Positions 1 to 8,322 of a DNA stretch of 64,000 nt are shown here, in pieces; the stretch's first letter is position 1, and every line of letters begins with the position of its first letter. The notes under the pieces were generated by a model. It made no database searches and was not told the origin of the DNA. It was given only the letters and a program-made list of their open reading frames with translations. Made by a program: the position numbers and the translations under genes. Source of the DNA: Sediminibacterium ginsengisoli. Lineage in GTDB: Bacteria; Bacteroidota; Bacteroidia; Chitinophagales; Chitinophagaceae. The stretch lies in assembly GCF_900167075.1 (NCBI RefSeq), contig NZ_FUWH01000006.1, positions 186,001 through 250,000 on the forward strand, read 5' to 3'.

Positions 1-2364
1 CTGGTGAGCGGTAAAGTGAATAAGGTGATTTACCAGCCGGGTAAAGGAGATCAGTTCATTTACCGTTATGGGTATGATGCAGAAAACCGCCTGACAGCCG
101 CATACAGCAGCCGTGATGGCCTGATCTGGTCAACCGATGCAGAATACCGCTATTATCTCCACGGCCCGCTCGCAAGAATGGAGCTGGGAACCCATAAAGT
201 ACAGGGACTTGATTACGCATATACACTACAGGGCTGGCTCAAAGGTGTGAATACCACGAACCTCGAAGGTGCAACCAATATCACAGGTGATATGGGCGGT
301 GATGCGCAGAACGGCAGCCGGATCTCCAAAGATGTATTCGGGTTTGCATTGCATTACAACCATAATGATTTCAAACCGATCGGTATAAACGGGCAGATCC
401 CATTTGCGGCATTGCCGGGTGCAGGTGGAGCAGGTAAGGGTTCATTGTTCAATGGCAATATCTCCGCAATGAGTGTAAGTCTTGCTGGTACAACACAACC
501 GCTCTTATACCGTTATGGCTATGATCAGCTGAACCGTTTAACAGACAAACGCGTATTCAGCGGCCTCGATACCAGCAACCGCTGGACGCCTGTAAGCATG
601 AATGATTACACAGAGATTCTGACTTACGATGCCAACGGTAATATCCTCACCAACAAACGCAACGGAACCACCGCCGCCGGCCGCCCACTGGCCATGGATG
701 ACCTGACATATCATTACCAGTCAAACAGCAATAAACTCACTCATGTAAGTGATGCAGTTGCAGCGGGTAATTACACAGAAGATATCGATGACCAGTCTTC
801 CGGGAATTACACTTACGACCGCTTGGGCAACCTGATCTCCGATAATGCGGAAGGCTTACAGAATATCCAATGGACAGTTTACGGCAAGATCCGAAGCATT
901 GCCAAAGCATCAACCGCCATAAAATACAATTACGATGCAGGCGGCAACCGCGTTTACAAACAGGTAAAAACCGGCAGCGACAGCACGCAGACAGTTTACG
1001 TCCGCGATGCTACCGGCAACACCATGGCCGTATATAAGGTACGAAATGACTCCACTTTCTGGGATGAACAGTATCTTTACGGAAGCAGCAGGCTCGGTGT
1101 ATTCAACTATTCCTGGTTGATTCCGGCACAACCTATTGTAACAAGTTCTTTGACGACGACATTAGCGGATAGTCTCATAACAGGCCGTATATCTTATGAA
1201 CTCTCCAACCACTTGGGTAATGTGCTTGGCACAATCAGTGATAAAAAACTGGGTGTGGTTTCTTTAACAGATACCACACAGGTTGGGTATTACAAAGCTG
1301 AGTTGCTGAATACTACGGATTATTATGCATTTGGTATGCAGATGCCGGGCAGGAAGTGGGATTTGGGTGGGTATAGGTTTGGATTTAATGGGAAGGAGAA
1401 TGATAATGATGTGAAAGGTGAGGGGAATCAGCAGGATTATGGGATGAGGATTTATGATCCGAGGTTAGGCAGGTTTTTGAGTGTTGATCCCTTAACTGGT
1501 ACATTCCCATTTTATACCCCATATCAATATGCAGGAAACTGCCCTGTTAGATTTATAGATCTAGATGGAGAGGAGACATATGACAACATGGCAAAGTATT
1601 GGTCTGGCCAGCCTTTGATTAATATGACTCCTGCGCCAGCAAGAGGAACTAACGCAGCTGGAGTGCCAAGAAACGCTAACTGGTTTTTTAAGCAACAGCT
1701 TGCTGCCAATCCGGAAATGTTCAGTGAAGCCAATAAAATCAAGATTAAAATTAATAGGAACCCTGTTGTTGATGCGCAATGGATAAAACATAATCCGGCA
1801 GCGACGAAATATTTAGGGGAGAGATTAATACATCATCATATTGAAGGTGGGGAACTTGCAGCGGCAATCCCCGAAAAATTACACAGAGATGCATTTAGTG
1901 AATTGCATCCCTACGTAACAAAAGGAGCGTCTCCTAGAGGCGCTAAAATTCGAGGTATTGCTGGAGGAGCATTAAATATGTTGGGCAATGTCGGCATGTT
2001 TTCAGGCCTTTTTACTGGTGATCCAGATTCATGGATAAATTCATTCGGATTTGGAGAACCTCAAAAAGGGGATATTAAAAAAGATTGGGGAAGTGGGTTG
2101 TATGTTCAAATAACAAGTATTATAACTCATTATGTCCCTGTTTTTGATGCTAATGGTCAACCTGTTATTGATGATGCGACAGGACAACCTAAATATCGAA
2201 TTGGAAGTAAAACTGTTAATGCCGATATTTACAGAGGCTATATTTGGAATGATGAAACAAAAAAGTTTGAAGGTGTTGATAAGGTTGATAGTCGAACGGA
2301 AGAATGGAAATATAACAATAAAGGAAAAAGAGTTGAAGAAAAGCCAATAGGGCCGTTATCATAA
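1..2364 (+). CDS. Rhs/YD-repeat polymorphic toxin, 3' part (5' end outside window)
   Basis: The reading frame is open from the first base, so the gene starts upstream of the window. The visible 787 codons carry YD-type repeats (YRYGYD, YDANGN, YDRLGN, YNYDAGGN) that in this family build a cocoon-like shell around a toxin. An Rhs core signature follows near residues 480-525 (YGMRIYDPRLGRFLSVDPL). After the core, from about base 1500, base composition turns clearly AT-rich and the tip changes character. Residues about 605-640 contain IHHHIEGG, then AAAIPEKLH and ELHPY, which resemble the HHH/LHH class of HNH/endonuclease VII toxins. Secreted contact-dependent toxicity is the family role; nuclease activity is inferred from the motif only. 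The small downstream gene is the expected immunity partner. No full shell or N-terminal export domain can be assessed here. Confidence 0.85.
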   Translation: MVSGKVNKVIYQPGKGDQFIYRYGYDAENRLTAAYSSRDGLIWSTDAEYRYYLHGPLARMELGTHKVQGLDYAYTLQGWLKGVNTTNLEGATNITGDMGGDAQNGSRISKDVFGFALHYNHNDFKPIGINGQIPFAALPGAGGAGKGSLFNGNISAMSVSLAGTTQPLLYRYGYDQLNRLTDKRVFSGLDTSNRWTPVSMNDYTEILTYDANGNILTNKRNGTTAAGRPLAMDDLTYHYQSNSNKLTHVSDAVAAGNYTEDIDDQSSGNYTYDRLGNLISDNAEGLQNIQWTVYGKIRSIAKASTAIKYNYDAGGNRVYKQVKTGSDSTQTVYVRDATGNTMAVYKVRNDSTFWDEQYLYGSSRLGVFNYSWLIPAQPIVTSSLTTTLADSLITGRISYELSNHLGNVLGTISDKKLGVVSLTDTTQVGYYKAELLNTTDYYAFGMQMPGRKWDLGGYRFGFNGKENDNDVKGEGNQQDYGMRIYDPRLGRFLSVDPLTGTFPFYTPYQYAGNCPVRFIDLDGEETYDNMAKYWSGQPLINMTPAPARGTNAAGVPRNANWFFKQQLAANPEMFSEANKIKIKINRNPVVDAQWIKHNPAATKYLGERLIHHHIEGGELAAAIPEKLHRDAFSELHPYVTKGASPRGAKIRGIAGGALNMLGNVGMFSGLFTGDPDSWINSFGFGEPQKGDIKKDWGSGLYVQITSIITHYVPVFDANGQPVIDDATGQPKYRIGSKTVNADIYRGYIWNDETKKFEGVDKVDSRTEEWKYNNKGKRVEEKPIGPLS

Positions 2365-2374
2365 AAGAACAATT

Positions 2375-2908
2375 ATGGAAGCCTCATTATTTGTTGAAAA
2401 GCTTAAGATGTTAGCTCCGTTAAAGGAAGAGTTTAAGGGACTTGACATGCCTGATGATTTTATTGAACAACTGATAAGTAGCTATAATTGTACTTTGAAA
2501 ACCAATGACAATTTAGTTTTCTTAAAAGATCCAATTCTTACATTGTTGAATAGCTATGATTGTTCCAATTTGGAAATTGGAATTATTAAGTTTTATAATA
2601 ATCCCATTGAAAATGTTGATTATTATAAAATAGGAAATGTTGATGCTGATATATTGATTTTAGAGAAATTAACATTAAAAATTGTTGTTTTAGATTACGC
2701 TAATCTTGATCATATAATATGGGAATGTGCCTCAAATAGCGCAAATTTTTTAGAGGCATTGCTGGTATGTAGTGAATGTTTAACTTCAAAATTAAAAAGT
2801 ATTTCAGCTGAAATTCCATATTCTATTACATCTGCATATATTAATCGTTGTGCTATTGCAGCAGGAGGAGAGCAGTATATTGATTTTTATAAGATGCTCT
2901 TAGAATAG
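2375..2908 (+). CDS. Probable immunity protein for the Rhs toxin
   Basis: This 177-residue gene starts 10 bases after the toxin stop codon and is as AT-rich as the toxin tip, so the two probably travel as one cassette. It has no signal peptide or membrane segment, as expected for a cytoplasmic immunity protein. The middle and C-terminal part (around DADILILEKL and the later IWECASNSANFLEALL stretch) loosely recalls SMI1/KNR4 (SUKH) immunity proteins, which often pair with HNH-type nuclease toxins. The resemblance is weak and is judged by eye. The function rests mainly on position. A plain hypothetical protein is the alternative. Confidence 0.6.
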   Translation: MEASLFVEKLKMLAPLKEEFKGLDMPDDFIEQLISSYNCTLKTNDNLVFLKDPILTLLNSYDCSNLEIGIIKFYNNPIENVDYYKIGNVDADILILEKLTLKIVVLDYANLDHIIWECASNSANFLEALLVCSECLTSKLKSISAEIPYSITSAYINRCAIAAGGEQYIDFYKMLLE

Positions 2909-3015
2909 GGCTCATTTTTTCATCCTCCGCAGAGTGTCCATCAAGTAACAAGAGACCGATGGGTCGCCGCAGACGTCTCCCGAAGGGGACTCTGCGCAGC
3001 ACGCTCTCGCCCTAC

Positions 3016-3392
3016 TCAAGATGCAGAGACAGACAAATCCACATCCTGCAACTCCATATAATTAATCACTGGATATACACCCTGAAATCCTGTAAAATAA
3101 TAACCGGCTAAGCTGTGGACATATTCCTCCGGAAGCTTAACCAATCCCGCCTTGCATGGGTTCCAATGAATATAATTGACTTTGGTTAGTGTAAATTTTA
3201 AGCTAAAGCACTCTTTCTTATCAAATGAAGGTTCAAATACTTCATGCTTCTTGTTCTTCATTCTGTCTGTTGCATTTACCCAACTGGCTAATTGTTCCAG
3301 GATGGCTTTATTGCCCTGCTTCTGCAGTAATGAAACCAACTCGTATGCCATAAACCGTTTGCCATTTCCAATGATGGTATTGATTGACTTTT
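3016..3392 (-). pseudogene. 5'-truncated RAYT transposase relic, copy 1
   Basis: About 125 codons match the C-terminal two thirds of the intact RAYT at 4536-5129 almost residue for residue (for example IIGNGKRFMAYELVSLLQ and YIHWNPCKAGLVKLPEEY). Homology stops at base 3392, exactly where a REP leader (CATCCTCCGCAGAGTG) begins. The N-terminal third, including the HUH metal-binding motif, is replaced by repeat sequence, so this copy cannot be catalytically active. The open frame continues into the repeat to about 3603, but that extension is repeat translation. The left end abuts another REP hairpin at 2968-2996. Confidence 0.85.
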
Positions 3393-3603
3393 CATCCTCC
3401 GCAGAGTGTCCATCAAATAACAAGAGACCGATGGGTCGTCGCAGACGTCTCCCGAAGGGGACTCTGCGCAACACGCTCACGCCATTGCTTAAGATGCGAA
3501 TAGCGGAGATACTGAAAAAATCACAATAGCGCCGCCGGTGCCCCTTATTCTCCGCATGGTCTGTCCTACGCAGACGTCTCCCGAAGGGGACTCTGCGCAG
3601 CAC

Positions 3604-3715
3604 GCCCTATCCGTTACTCAAAATGCAGAGAGATAAATCCACATCCTGCAACTCTGGATATACACCCTGAAATCCTATAAAATAATAACCGGCTGAACTG
3701 TGGACATAATCCTCA
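3604..3715 (-). pseudogene. RAYT 3'-end relic, copy 2
   Basis: This short stretch matches the last 35 or so codons of the RAYT gene. Compared with copy 1 it has a 15-base internal deletion after the shared CATCCTGCAACTC. Homology ends near 3715 at another REP leader. Like the other two copies, its 3' end lies directly beside a REP hairpin (3569-3597). It is too short to encode a functional protein. Confidence 0.75.
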
Positions 3716-3894
3716 TCCTCCGCAGAGTGTCCATCAAATAACAAGAGACCGATGGGTCGCCGTAGATGTCTCCCGAAGGGGACTCAGCGCAGTACGATGA
3801 TGCTATTTTTATCCTCCGCAGGGTGTCCTTTTCATTCTTTAATCCTCCGCAGGGTCTGTCGCCGCAGATGTCTCCCGAAGGGGACTCTGCGTAA

Positions 3895-4065
3895 CACGCT
3901 CTTGCCATTGTTCAAGATGCAAATAGCGAGATGCTGCAAGAGCCACAATAGCTCCGGCCAACTCCTGTATAAGTATAACAAAAAACTCCTAAAGTGCAGC
4001 GTCGTGATAGCGCAGAGTCCTCTACGAGAGACATCTGCGCAGAAGGTAAGGTATACTAAGATCCT
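3895..4065. repeat. Direct duplication, copy A
   Basis: This is a roughly 171-bp unit shared with 4157-4329. It starts in CACGCTCTTGCCATTGTTCA, runs through GATGCTGCAAGAGCCA and TATAAGTATAACAA, and ends with an inverted REP hairpin (4011-4039) and GGTAAGGTATACTAAGATCC. The two copies differ at scattered positions, so the duplication is not recent. No coding potential is supported. Confidence 0.85.
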
Positions 4066-4156
4066 GCTAATCATATTGCATCTTCCGCAGAGTGTTCGTC
4101 AAGCAATAAGAGTCTAATGGCCGCCGCTGACGTCTCCCGAAGGGGACTCAGCGCAG

Positions 4157-4329
4157 CACGCTCTCGCCATTGTTCAAGATGCAAATAGCGAGATGCTGCA
4201 AGAGCCATAATAGCTTCGGCTAACTACCTGTATAAGTATAACAAGAACCTCCTAAAAGTGCATACCCGTGATAGCGCAGAGTCCTCTACGAGAGACATCT
4301 GCGCAGAAGGTAAGGTATACTAAGATCCT
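4157..4329. repeat. Direct duplication, copy B
   Basis: This is the second copy of the unit at 3895-4065, including its own inverted REP hairpin at 4275-4303. It lies immediately after the hairpin at 4125-4153, so each copy is bounded on the left by a plus-orientation hairpin and carries a minus-orientation one near its right end. Confidence 0.85.
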
Positions 4330-4535
4330 CCGCGGGGTCTGTCGCCGCAGACGTTTTCATCCTCCGCAGAGTGTCCATCAAGCAACCAGAGACCGATGGG
4401 TCGCTGTAAACGTCTCCCCGAAGGATAAAGTTTTCGTCCTCCGCAGGGTCTCATTCTCCGCAGAGTGTTCATCAAGCAATAACAGGCCGATGGTCTCCGC
4501 AGACGTCTCCCGAAGGGGACTCTGCGCAGCATGCC

Positions 4536-5129
4536 CTATCCATTACTCAAAATGCAGAGAGATAAATCCACATCCTGCAACTCCATATAAGTAATCACCG
4601 GATAAACTCCCTGCAATCCTGTAAAATAATACCTGGCTGAGCTGTGGACATATTCCTCCGGAAGCTTAACCAATCCCGCCTTGCATGGATTCCAATGAAT
4701 ATAATTGACTTTGGTTAGTGTAAATTTTAAGCTAAAGCACTCTTTTTTATCAAATGAAGGTTCAAATACTTCATGCTTTTTGTTCTTCATTCTGTCTGTT
4801 GCATTTACCCAACTGGCTAATTGTTCCAGGATGGCCTTATTACCTTGCGTCTGCAGTAATGAAACCAGCTCATATGCCATAAACCGTTTGCCATTTCCAA
4901 TGATGCTATTGATTGACTTTTGTGTAGCGCTGAATGCTATCAATGCATGTACATGATTCGGCATGATTACATAAGCTACTATGTAATGTCCCTGCTGTTT
5001 CAGGTAATCGAACCATTTGTATACCGTATGGTAACCATTGGTTATTTTAAATAACGGCAGCCATCTTGCGCAGGTAAACGTGATAAAGAAAACGCCATTT
5101 TGAACTGTGATTTTGCTTCTTACACTCAT
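4536..5129 (-). CDS. REP-associated tyrosine transposase (RAYT, Y1_Tnp family)
   Basis: This 197-residue protein belongs to the single-strand HUH nucleases related to IS200/IS605 transposases. Its motifs are FFITFTCARWLPLF near the N-terminus, the HUH motif in MPNHVHALI near residue 57-65, and the YIHWNPCKAGLV helix near residue 145, which in this family holds the catalytic tyrosine. RAYTs recognise and cleave REP hairpins at their base. The gene starts at an ATG followed by MSVRSKITVQNG, a normal family N-terminus, and looks intact. It sits inside a field of REP-like hairpins, with one at 4498-4526 just beyond its 3' end and tandem repeats just upstream. Two truncated relatives lie to the left. 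The last residues (after MELQDVDLSL) differ from copy 1 because each copy reads into its flank. Confidence 0.9.
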   Translation of the reverse strand: MSVRSKITVQNGVFFITFTCARWLPLFKITNGYHTVYKWFDYLKQQGHYIVAYVIMPNHVHALIAFSATQKSINSIIGNGKRFMAYELVSLLQTQGNKAILEQLASWVNATDRMKNKKHEVFEPSFDKKECFSLKFTLTKVNYIHWNPCKAGLVKLPEEYVHSSARYYFTGLQGVYPVITYMELQDVDLSLCILSNG

Positions 5130-5153
5130 TCGCGGAAGGTAGATGCGCGTGAT

Positions 5154-5482
5154 GTTATTACTTGCTACGTTTTATACGCTATGTGCAGGTCTTTGTTCCT
5201 ATATGCTGCTCCGTATGCGCAGAGGCTCCTTCGGGAGACATCTAGCGCGGACAGGGGAGGATAGTGTTATTACTTGCTACGACTTGTGCGCTATGTGCAG
5301 GTGTTTGTTCCTATATACAGCTCCGTGTTGCGCAGAGTCCCCTTCGGGAGACATCTGCGCGGACAGGCGGGGTTGTTATTACTTGCTACGTCTTATACGC
5401 TATGTGCAGGTGTTTGTTCCTATATGCAGCTCTGTATGCGCAGAGTCCCCTTCAGGAGGCATCTGCGCGGGCAGAAGAGGCA
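5154..5482. repeat. Tandem array of three ~110-bp units
   Basis: Three head-to-tail units start at 5154, 5266 and 5375 with GTTATTACTTGCTACG, continue with CGCTATGTGCAGGT and TTTGTTCCTATAT, and end in a minus-orientation REP hairpin. The periods are 112 and 109 bases. The units are upstream of the intact RAYT. Several overlapping frames read through them only because the period is nearly neutral to frame, and no gene is supported. Confidence 0.85.
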
Positions 5483-5494
5483 GCTCTGCAACGA

Positions 5495-5657
5495 GTGGCT
5501 TCTCCTGTTAATGGTTGACCGTACCGATCTTACCCGCCTCCGCTGACGTCTCCCGAGGGACTCAGCGCAGCACAACTGTGGCTTCTCCTGTTAATGGTTG
5601 ACCGTACCGATCTGCACTGCCTCCGCTGACGTCTCCCGAAGGGGACTCAGCGCAGTA
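5495..5657. repeat. Tandem pair of ~83-bp units with CGCTGA/TCAGCG hairpins
   Basis: Two units begin with GTGGCTTCTCCTGTTAATGG at 5495 and 5578. Each continues GTTGACCGTACCGATCT and ends in a REP hairpin of the variant arm type CGCTGA/TCAGCG. The following CAGTACGATGATGCTATTT recurs at about 3789, so this segment was shuffled within the field. Confidence 0.8.
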
Positions 5658-5758
5658 CGATGATGCTATTTCTAACACTGTTTACAGATTTCAACCTTCA
5701 GCCGGGTGCGTTCATAGGCCTGAAGGTCACTGAGGCCAGAAACTATAGGTTTGAAAAT

Positions 5759-6673
5759 TCAGCGTGCCGGCAGGAAGATCTCGGCCATCATGCAACGCGC
5801 ACTACCTCCGCCATTGGTTTCTATGGTTGGGATGGGAGAGTGTATGATGGGATCGAAAGCTTCAATAGCTGCAACCTGTTCCGCATCAAGGCTGTGATAA
5901 GCCTGTGACGACATGACCAGGAAAGCCTGCCCGTCTTTATTATGCACCTGCAGCATATTGCCCGCAAAATGATCCATCTGGGCTAAGCTGATGGTGATGA
6001 TCTTTTTGCCGTTCTCTTCCAGCTGGCGGAGTACCTGTTCTCTTTCTGCTAAATCTGCAATGGTATCTGTACAGATGATCGCATACTTGTCTGCCACACA
6101 CATCATTACATTGGTATGATAGATCAGGTTGCCGTTACGATCGGTGGCTGTAAAAGGAACTGCAGTGTATTTCATGGCTTCGCACCATTGCTGCAGAAGT
6201 GCGGGGTTGGTGCGGGGAGATATGCAGGCATAAGAGATCCGGTTTGTTCTGTCGAGCACCATACTTCCCGTTCCTTCAAGGAAAAGATCCTTTTGTTCGG
6301 CAGGCGAGAGATCACTGATCTCTGTAATGCTGAAATGTTCCTGAACGGCCTGTATAACGCTTTGCTTGCGTTCGCGGCGGCGGTTCTCGGCAAACATCGG
6401 GTAAAGGATTACCTGTCCGTTATCGTGGAAAGAGATCCAGTTATTCGGAAAGATAGAATCCGGCGTATGCGGTTCCGGTGTGTCCTGCACTGCCAGTATA
6501 TCGATGCCTTTGCTGCGTAAAAGCGCTACAAAATCATCGAATTCTTTGAGTGCCTGCTCCTGCGCATCCCGGCCCGTATTTACCTGGAAACTGTTGTTCA
6601 CGGCTGTTTCGGGGTTAAAACCAAAACCTGCCGGCCTGATCATAAGGATATGTGAAGTATGCTGTTGCTGCAT
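5759..6673 (-). CDS. ctlX: CtlX-like citrulline/guanidino-modifying hydrolase
   Basis: This 304-residue protein belongs to the pentein (amidinotransferase/dimethylargininase) superfamily, closest by eye to the citrulline-utilisation hydrolase CtlX. Supporting motifs are MIRPAGFGFNPETAVNN near the N-terminus, FPNNWISFH, EGTGSMVLDR, a His-containing YHTNVMMCV, and a C-terminal GGGSARCM in which Cys about 294 is the expected nucleophile. The start is placed at the ATG at 6671-6673; the frame is open further, but only to a GTG inside the upstream gene. It lies downstream of the arginine deiminase gene in the same direction, separated by 25 bases, so the two are probably co-transcribed and could act in sequence (arginine to citrulline, then onward). 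Substrate is inferred, and dimethylarginine hydrolysis is an alternative. Confidence 0.75.
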   Translation of the reverse strand: MQQQHTSHILMIRPAGFGFNPETAVNNSFQVNTGRDAQEQALKEFDDFVALLRSKGIDILAVQDTPEPHTPDSIFPNNWISFHDNGQVILYPMFAENRRRERKQSVIQAVQEHFSITEISDLSPAEQKDLFLEGTGSMVLDRTNRISYACISPRTNPALLQQWCEAMKYTAVPFTATDRNGNLIYHTNVMMCVADKYAIICTDTIADLAEREQVLRQLEENGKKIITISLAQMDHFAGNMLQVHNKDGQAFLVMSSQAYHSLDAEQVAAIEAFDPIIHSPIPTIETNGGGSARCMMAEIFLPAR

Positions 6674-6698
6674 AAAATATCTTTTTAATAAATGCCCG

Positions 6699-8153
6699 TT
6701 AAACGGTTTCACTGAAGCTGAGTTCTTCCCGCCACAACGGCATACTCATGCAATGGAAGCCACCTCGTGCCCTGGATAACTCTGCTGAAGGCATCAGGAT
6801 TAGTGTATCTTTGATGCTGTCGGTGGAAACAGTACCCGCTTCCAGCTGCGGCAGCAGGTCTTCTACATGTACGATGCTGAAACCGGCTTCCCGGAATGCT
6901 TCTGTGGTTTTATCATTCCTGTCGTAACCGAGCACAACACCTTCTTTCAGCGCCAGCAGGTTGCAGGAATCTGTCCACTGTTCCCTGGCATTATAAGGAA
7001 ATTCATTATTGCCGGAAAAAATGAAACGGACTTCGCCCTTACAATGCAGGTCTGTTCTGCTGATATCTGCCAGCAGGTCTTCCAGGCTTTCGAAGCTCAC
7101 CGGGTTTTCCGGCGCGTCTTTATGGAACTGCAGTATTTTGATCTTTTCTTCCTTTTTTACTTCCAGCAACCGTTCTATGGCTTTCTCATCCTCGTGTTTG
7201 ATGGTTTTCCGGGAGAAATTGCCCAGCATCACCCACACATCTTTTTTCACCTGTGTGAAGACCGTATCGATGTGCATATAATCCCTTTTTCGGGGAATGC
7301 GGATAATGGTTACTTTATCTGCCAGCCCTTTTTCGAACATGATGCCTGTTATGGCAACTGCTGCTTCGGGCGATGTGCGTTCGCTTACACCTACCAGCAG
7401 GTGCCTGCTGCTGATGACCATGATATCGCCGCCCTCTAGTGTGATCTTGCGGTTCTCTTCCTCTTCTTCGGGAAGCAGGAAACTGTGACTATAATCCGGC
7501 AACTCAATGATATTATCCTGCCAGGCTTCAAAAAAAGGATGGTGGAAGAAAATATACTTCGCAAGCAGGGCTTCTCTTGTCCGCGCTTTTTTTGCAGGTT
7601 TGTTGAGCAGCACATGATCTCCGATAGTGATGCCGATATCTCTTGTGAAAATAAAATTCGGGATCGGCGCAAACAGCATCTGTTTTTCGCGGCTGGTTCC
7701 TGAAATAAAGAGCTTGGCGAGCTCGCCCGGAGAATAGGTGAGTAAATCTTTCTGCACCTGGTAAGTGCAGCTTTCTATGGCTGTAACGGAAGCAACCAGC
7801 TTTACACGGATATCATAATTCTCAAGAATATCTGCAAGCAGCCATTCCAGTTCTATCACTTTGTCGGAGCGGTAAAAATCCGCATGTTCCGGCTTATAAA
7901 AATTCCTTTTGTTCTCAGGTGCATCGATCTCTGCAAGCCGGCCTTTGATCTTTGCCGGATCCAGGAAATACAATAATATTTTGGTGTAGTAATCGTATTC
8001 ATCCCGGCGGATCGTGTCCAGGTGTACAATATCTTCAAAAAGCCAGTCCTGTGCTTTCGACGGAACTACTTTTCCAATACCGCTGTCGGGACTATGTACC
8101 AGTAAACGTTTGAGCGTACCTATTTCGGAGGTAACGGATAATTTATTAACCAT
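6699..8153 (-). CDS. arcA: Arginine deiminase-family protein
   Basis: This 484-residue member of the pentein fold probably hydrolyses arginine to citrulline and ammonia. It shows FTRDIGITIG, EGGDIMVI, HIDTVFTQV and a C-terminal RARGGFHCMSMPLWRE, in which Cys about 468 is the catalytic nucleophile, so the full set of deiminase motifs is present. It is longer than classical ArcA (about 410 residues), with extra sequence in the N-terminal and middle parts. The start chosen is the ATG at 8151-8153 (MVNKLSVTSEIG), which fits the family better than the upstream extension. No carbamoyltransferase or carbamate kinase lies nearby, so this is not a classical arcABC operon. Its partner is the CtlX-like gene. 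Confidence 0.8.
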   Translation of the reverse strand: MVNKLSVTSEIGTLKRLLVHSPDSGIGKVVPSKAQDWLFEDIVHLDTIRRDEYDYYTKILLYFLDPAKIKGRLAEIDAPENKRNFYKPEHADFYRSDKVIELEWLLADILENYDIRVKLVASVTAIESCTYQVQKDLLTYSPGELAKLFISGTSREKQMLFAPIPNFIFTRDIGITIGDHVLLNKPAKKARTREALLAKYIFFHHPFFEAWQDNIIELPDYSHSFLLPEEEEENRKITLEGGDIMVISSRHLLVGVSERTSPEAAVAITGIMFEKGLADKVTIIRIPRKRDYMHIDTVFTQVKKDVWVMLGNFSRKTIKHEDEKAIERLLEVKKEEKIKILQFHKDAPENPVSFESLEDLLADISRTDLHCKGEVRFIFSGNNEFPYNAREQWTDSCNLLALKEGVVLGYDRNDKTTEAFREAGFSIVHVEDLLPQLEAGTVSTDSIKDTLILMPSAELSRARGGFHCMSMPLWREELSFSETV

Positions 8154-8322
8154 ACGATGATCGTTAAACAATAAAATAAAAAAGGGAGACCGTGTATTGT
8201 GCAGGAACGTCAATGATCCGGCATCGGGTTAAGGCCGCGGTACATCCACGCGAAATGTGCTGTAGCGAATGATATGGTAGTGCAGTGATGCATTGTTATG
8301 TTGCAATTTACAACATTCTTTT

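Larger units (their letters stand above)
2909..5700. repeat. REP-like hairpin cluster (about 15 copies, both orientations)
   Basis: This region is built from copies of a 27-29 nt palindrome with outer arms CGCAGA/TCTGCG, inner arms GTCTCC/GGGGAC and a CGAA loop. Clear copies in plus orientation lie at 2968-2996, 3440-3468, 3569-3597, 3761-3787 (imperfect), 3863-3891, 4125-4153, 4498-4526, 5541-5567 and 5634-5652 with flanks. Copies in the opposite orientation lie at 4011-4039, 4275-4303, 5216-5245 (degenerate), 5331-5359 and 5439-5467. Many are preceded by a conserved leader (CCTCCGCAGAGTGTCCATCA at about 2922, 3393, 3718 and 4361, with variants at 4084 and 4456). The copies surround an intact RAYT gene and two RAYT relics, which is the classical association of REP elements. 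Several short open frames here are translations of the repeat and are not called as genes. Confidence 0.9.

Noticed and set aside
3675..4594. Several frames of 70-120 codons on both strands
   Set aside because: Their peptides (LRRVPFGRRLRR and similar) are read from the REP hairpin and its leader, not from genes.
5143..5546. Three overlapping open frames of 84-122 codons
   Set aside because: They are translations of the ~110-bp tandem units and REP hairpins, repeat themselves internally and have no family features.
2909..5700. CRISPR array
   Set aside because: Repeats are palindromic but irregularly spaced and inverted, spacers are not uniform in length, and no cas genes are present. REP/RAYT explains the region.
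6674..6712. GTG start at 6710-6712 for the CtlX-like gene
   Set aside because: It lies inside the upstream deiminase gene and the ATG at 6671-6673 gives a standard N-terminus.
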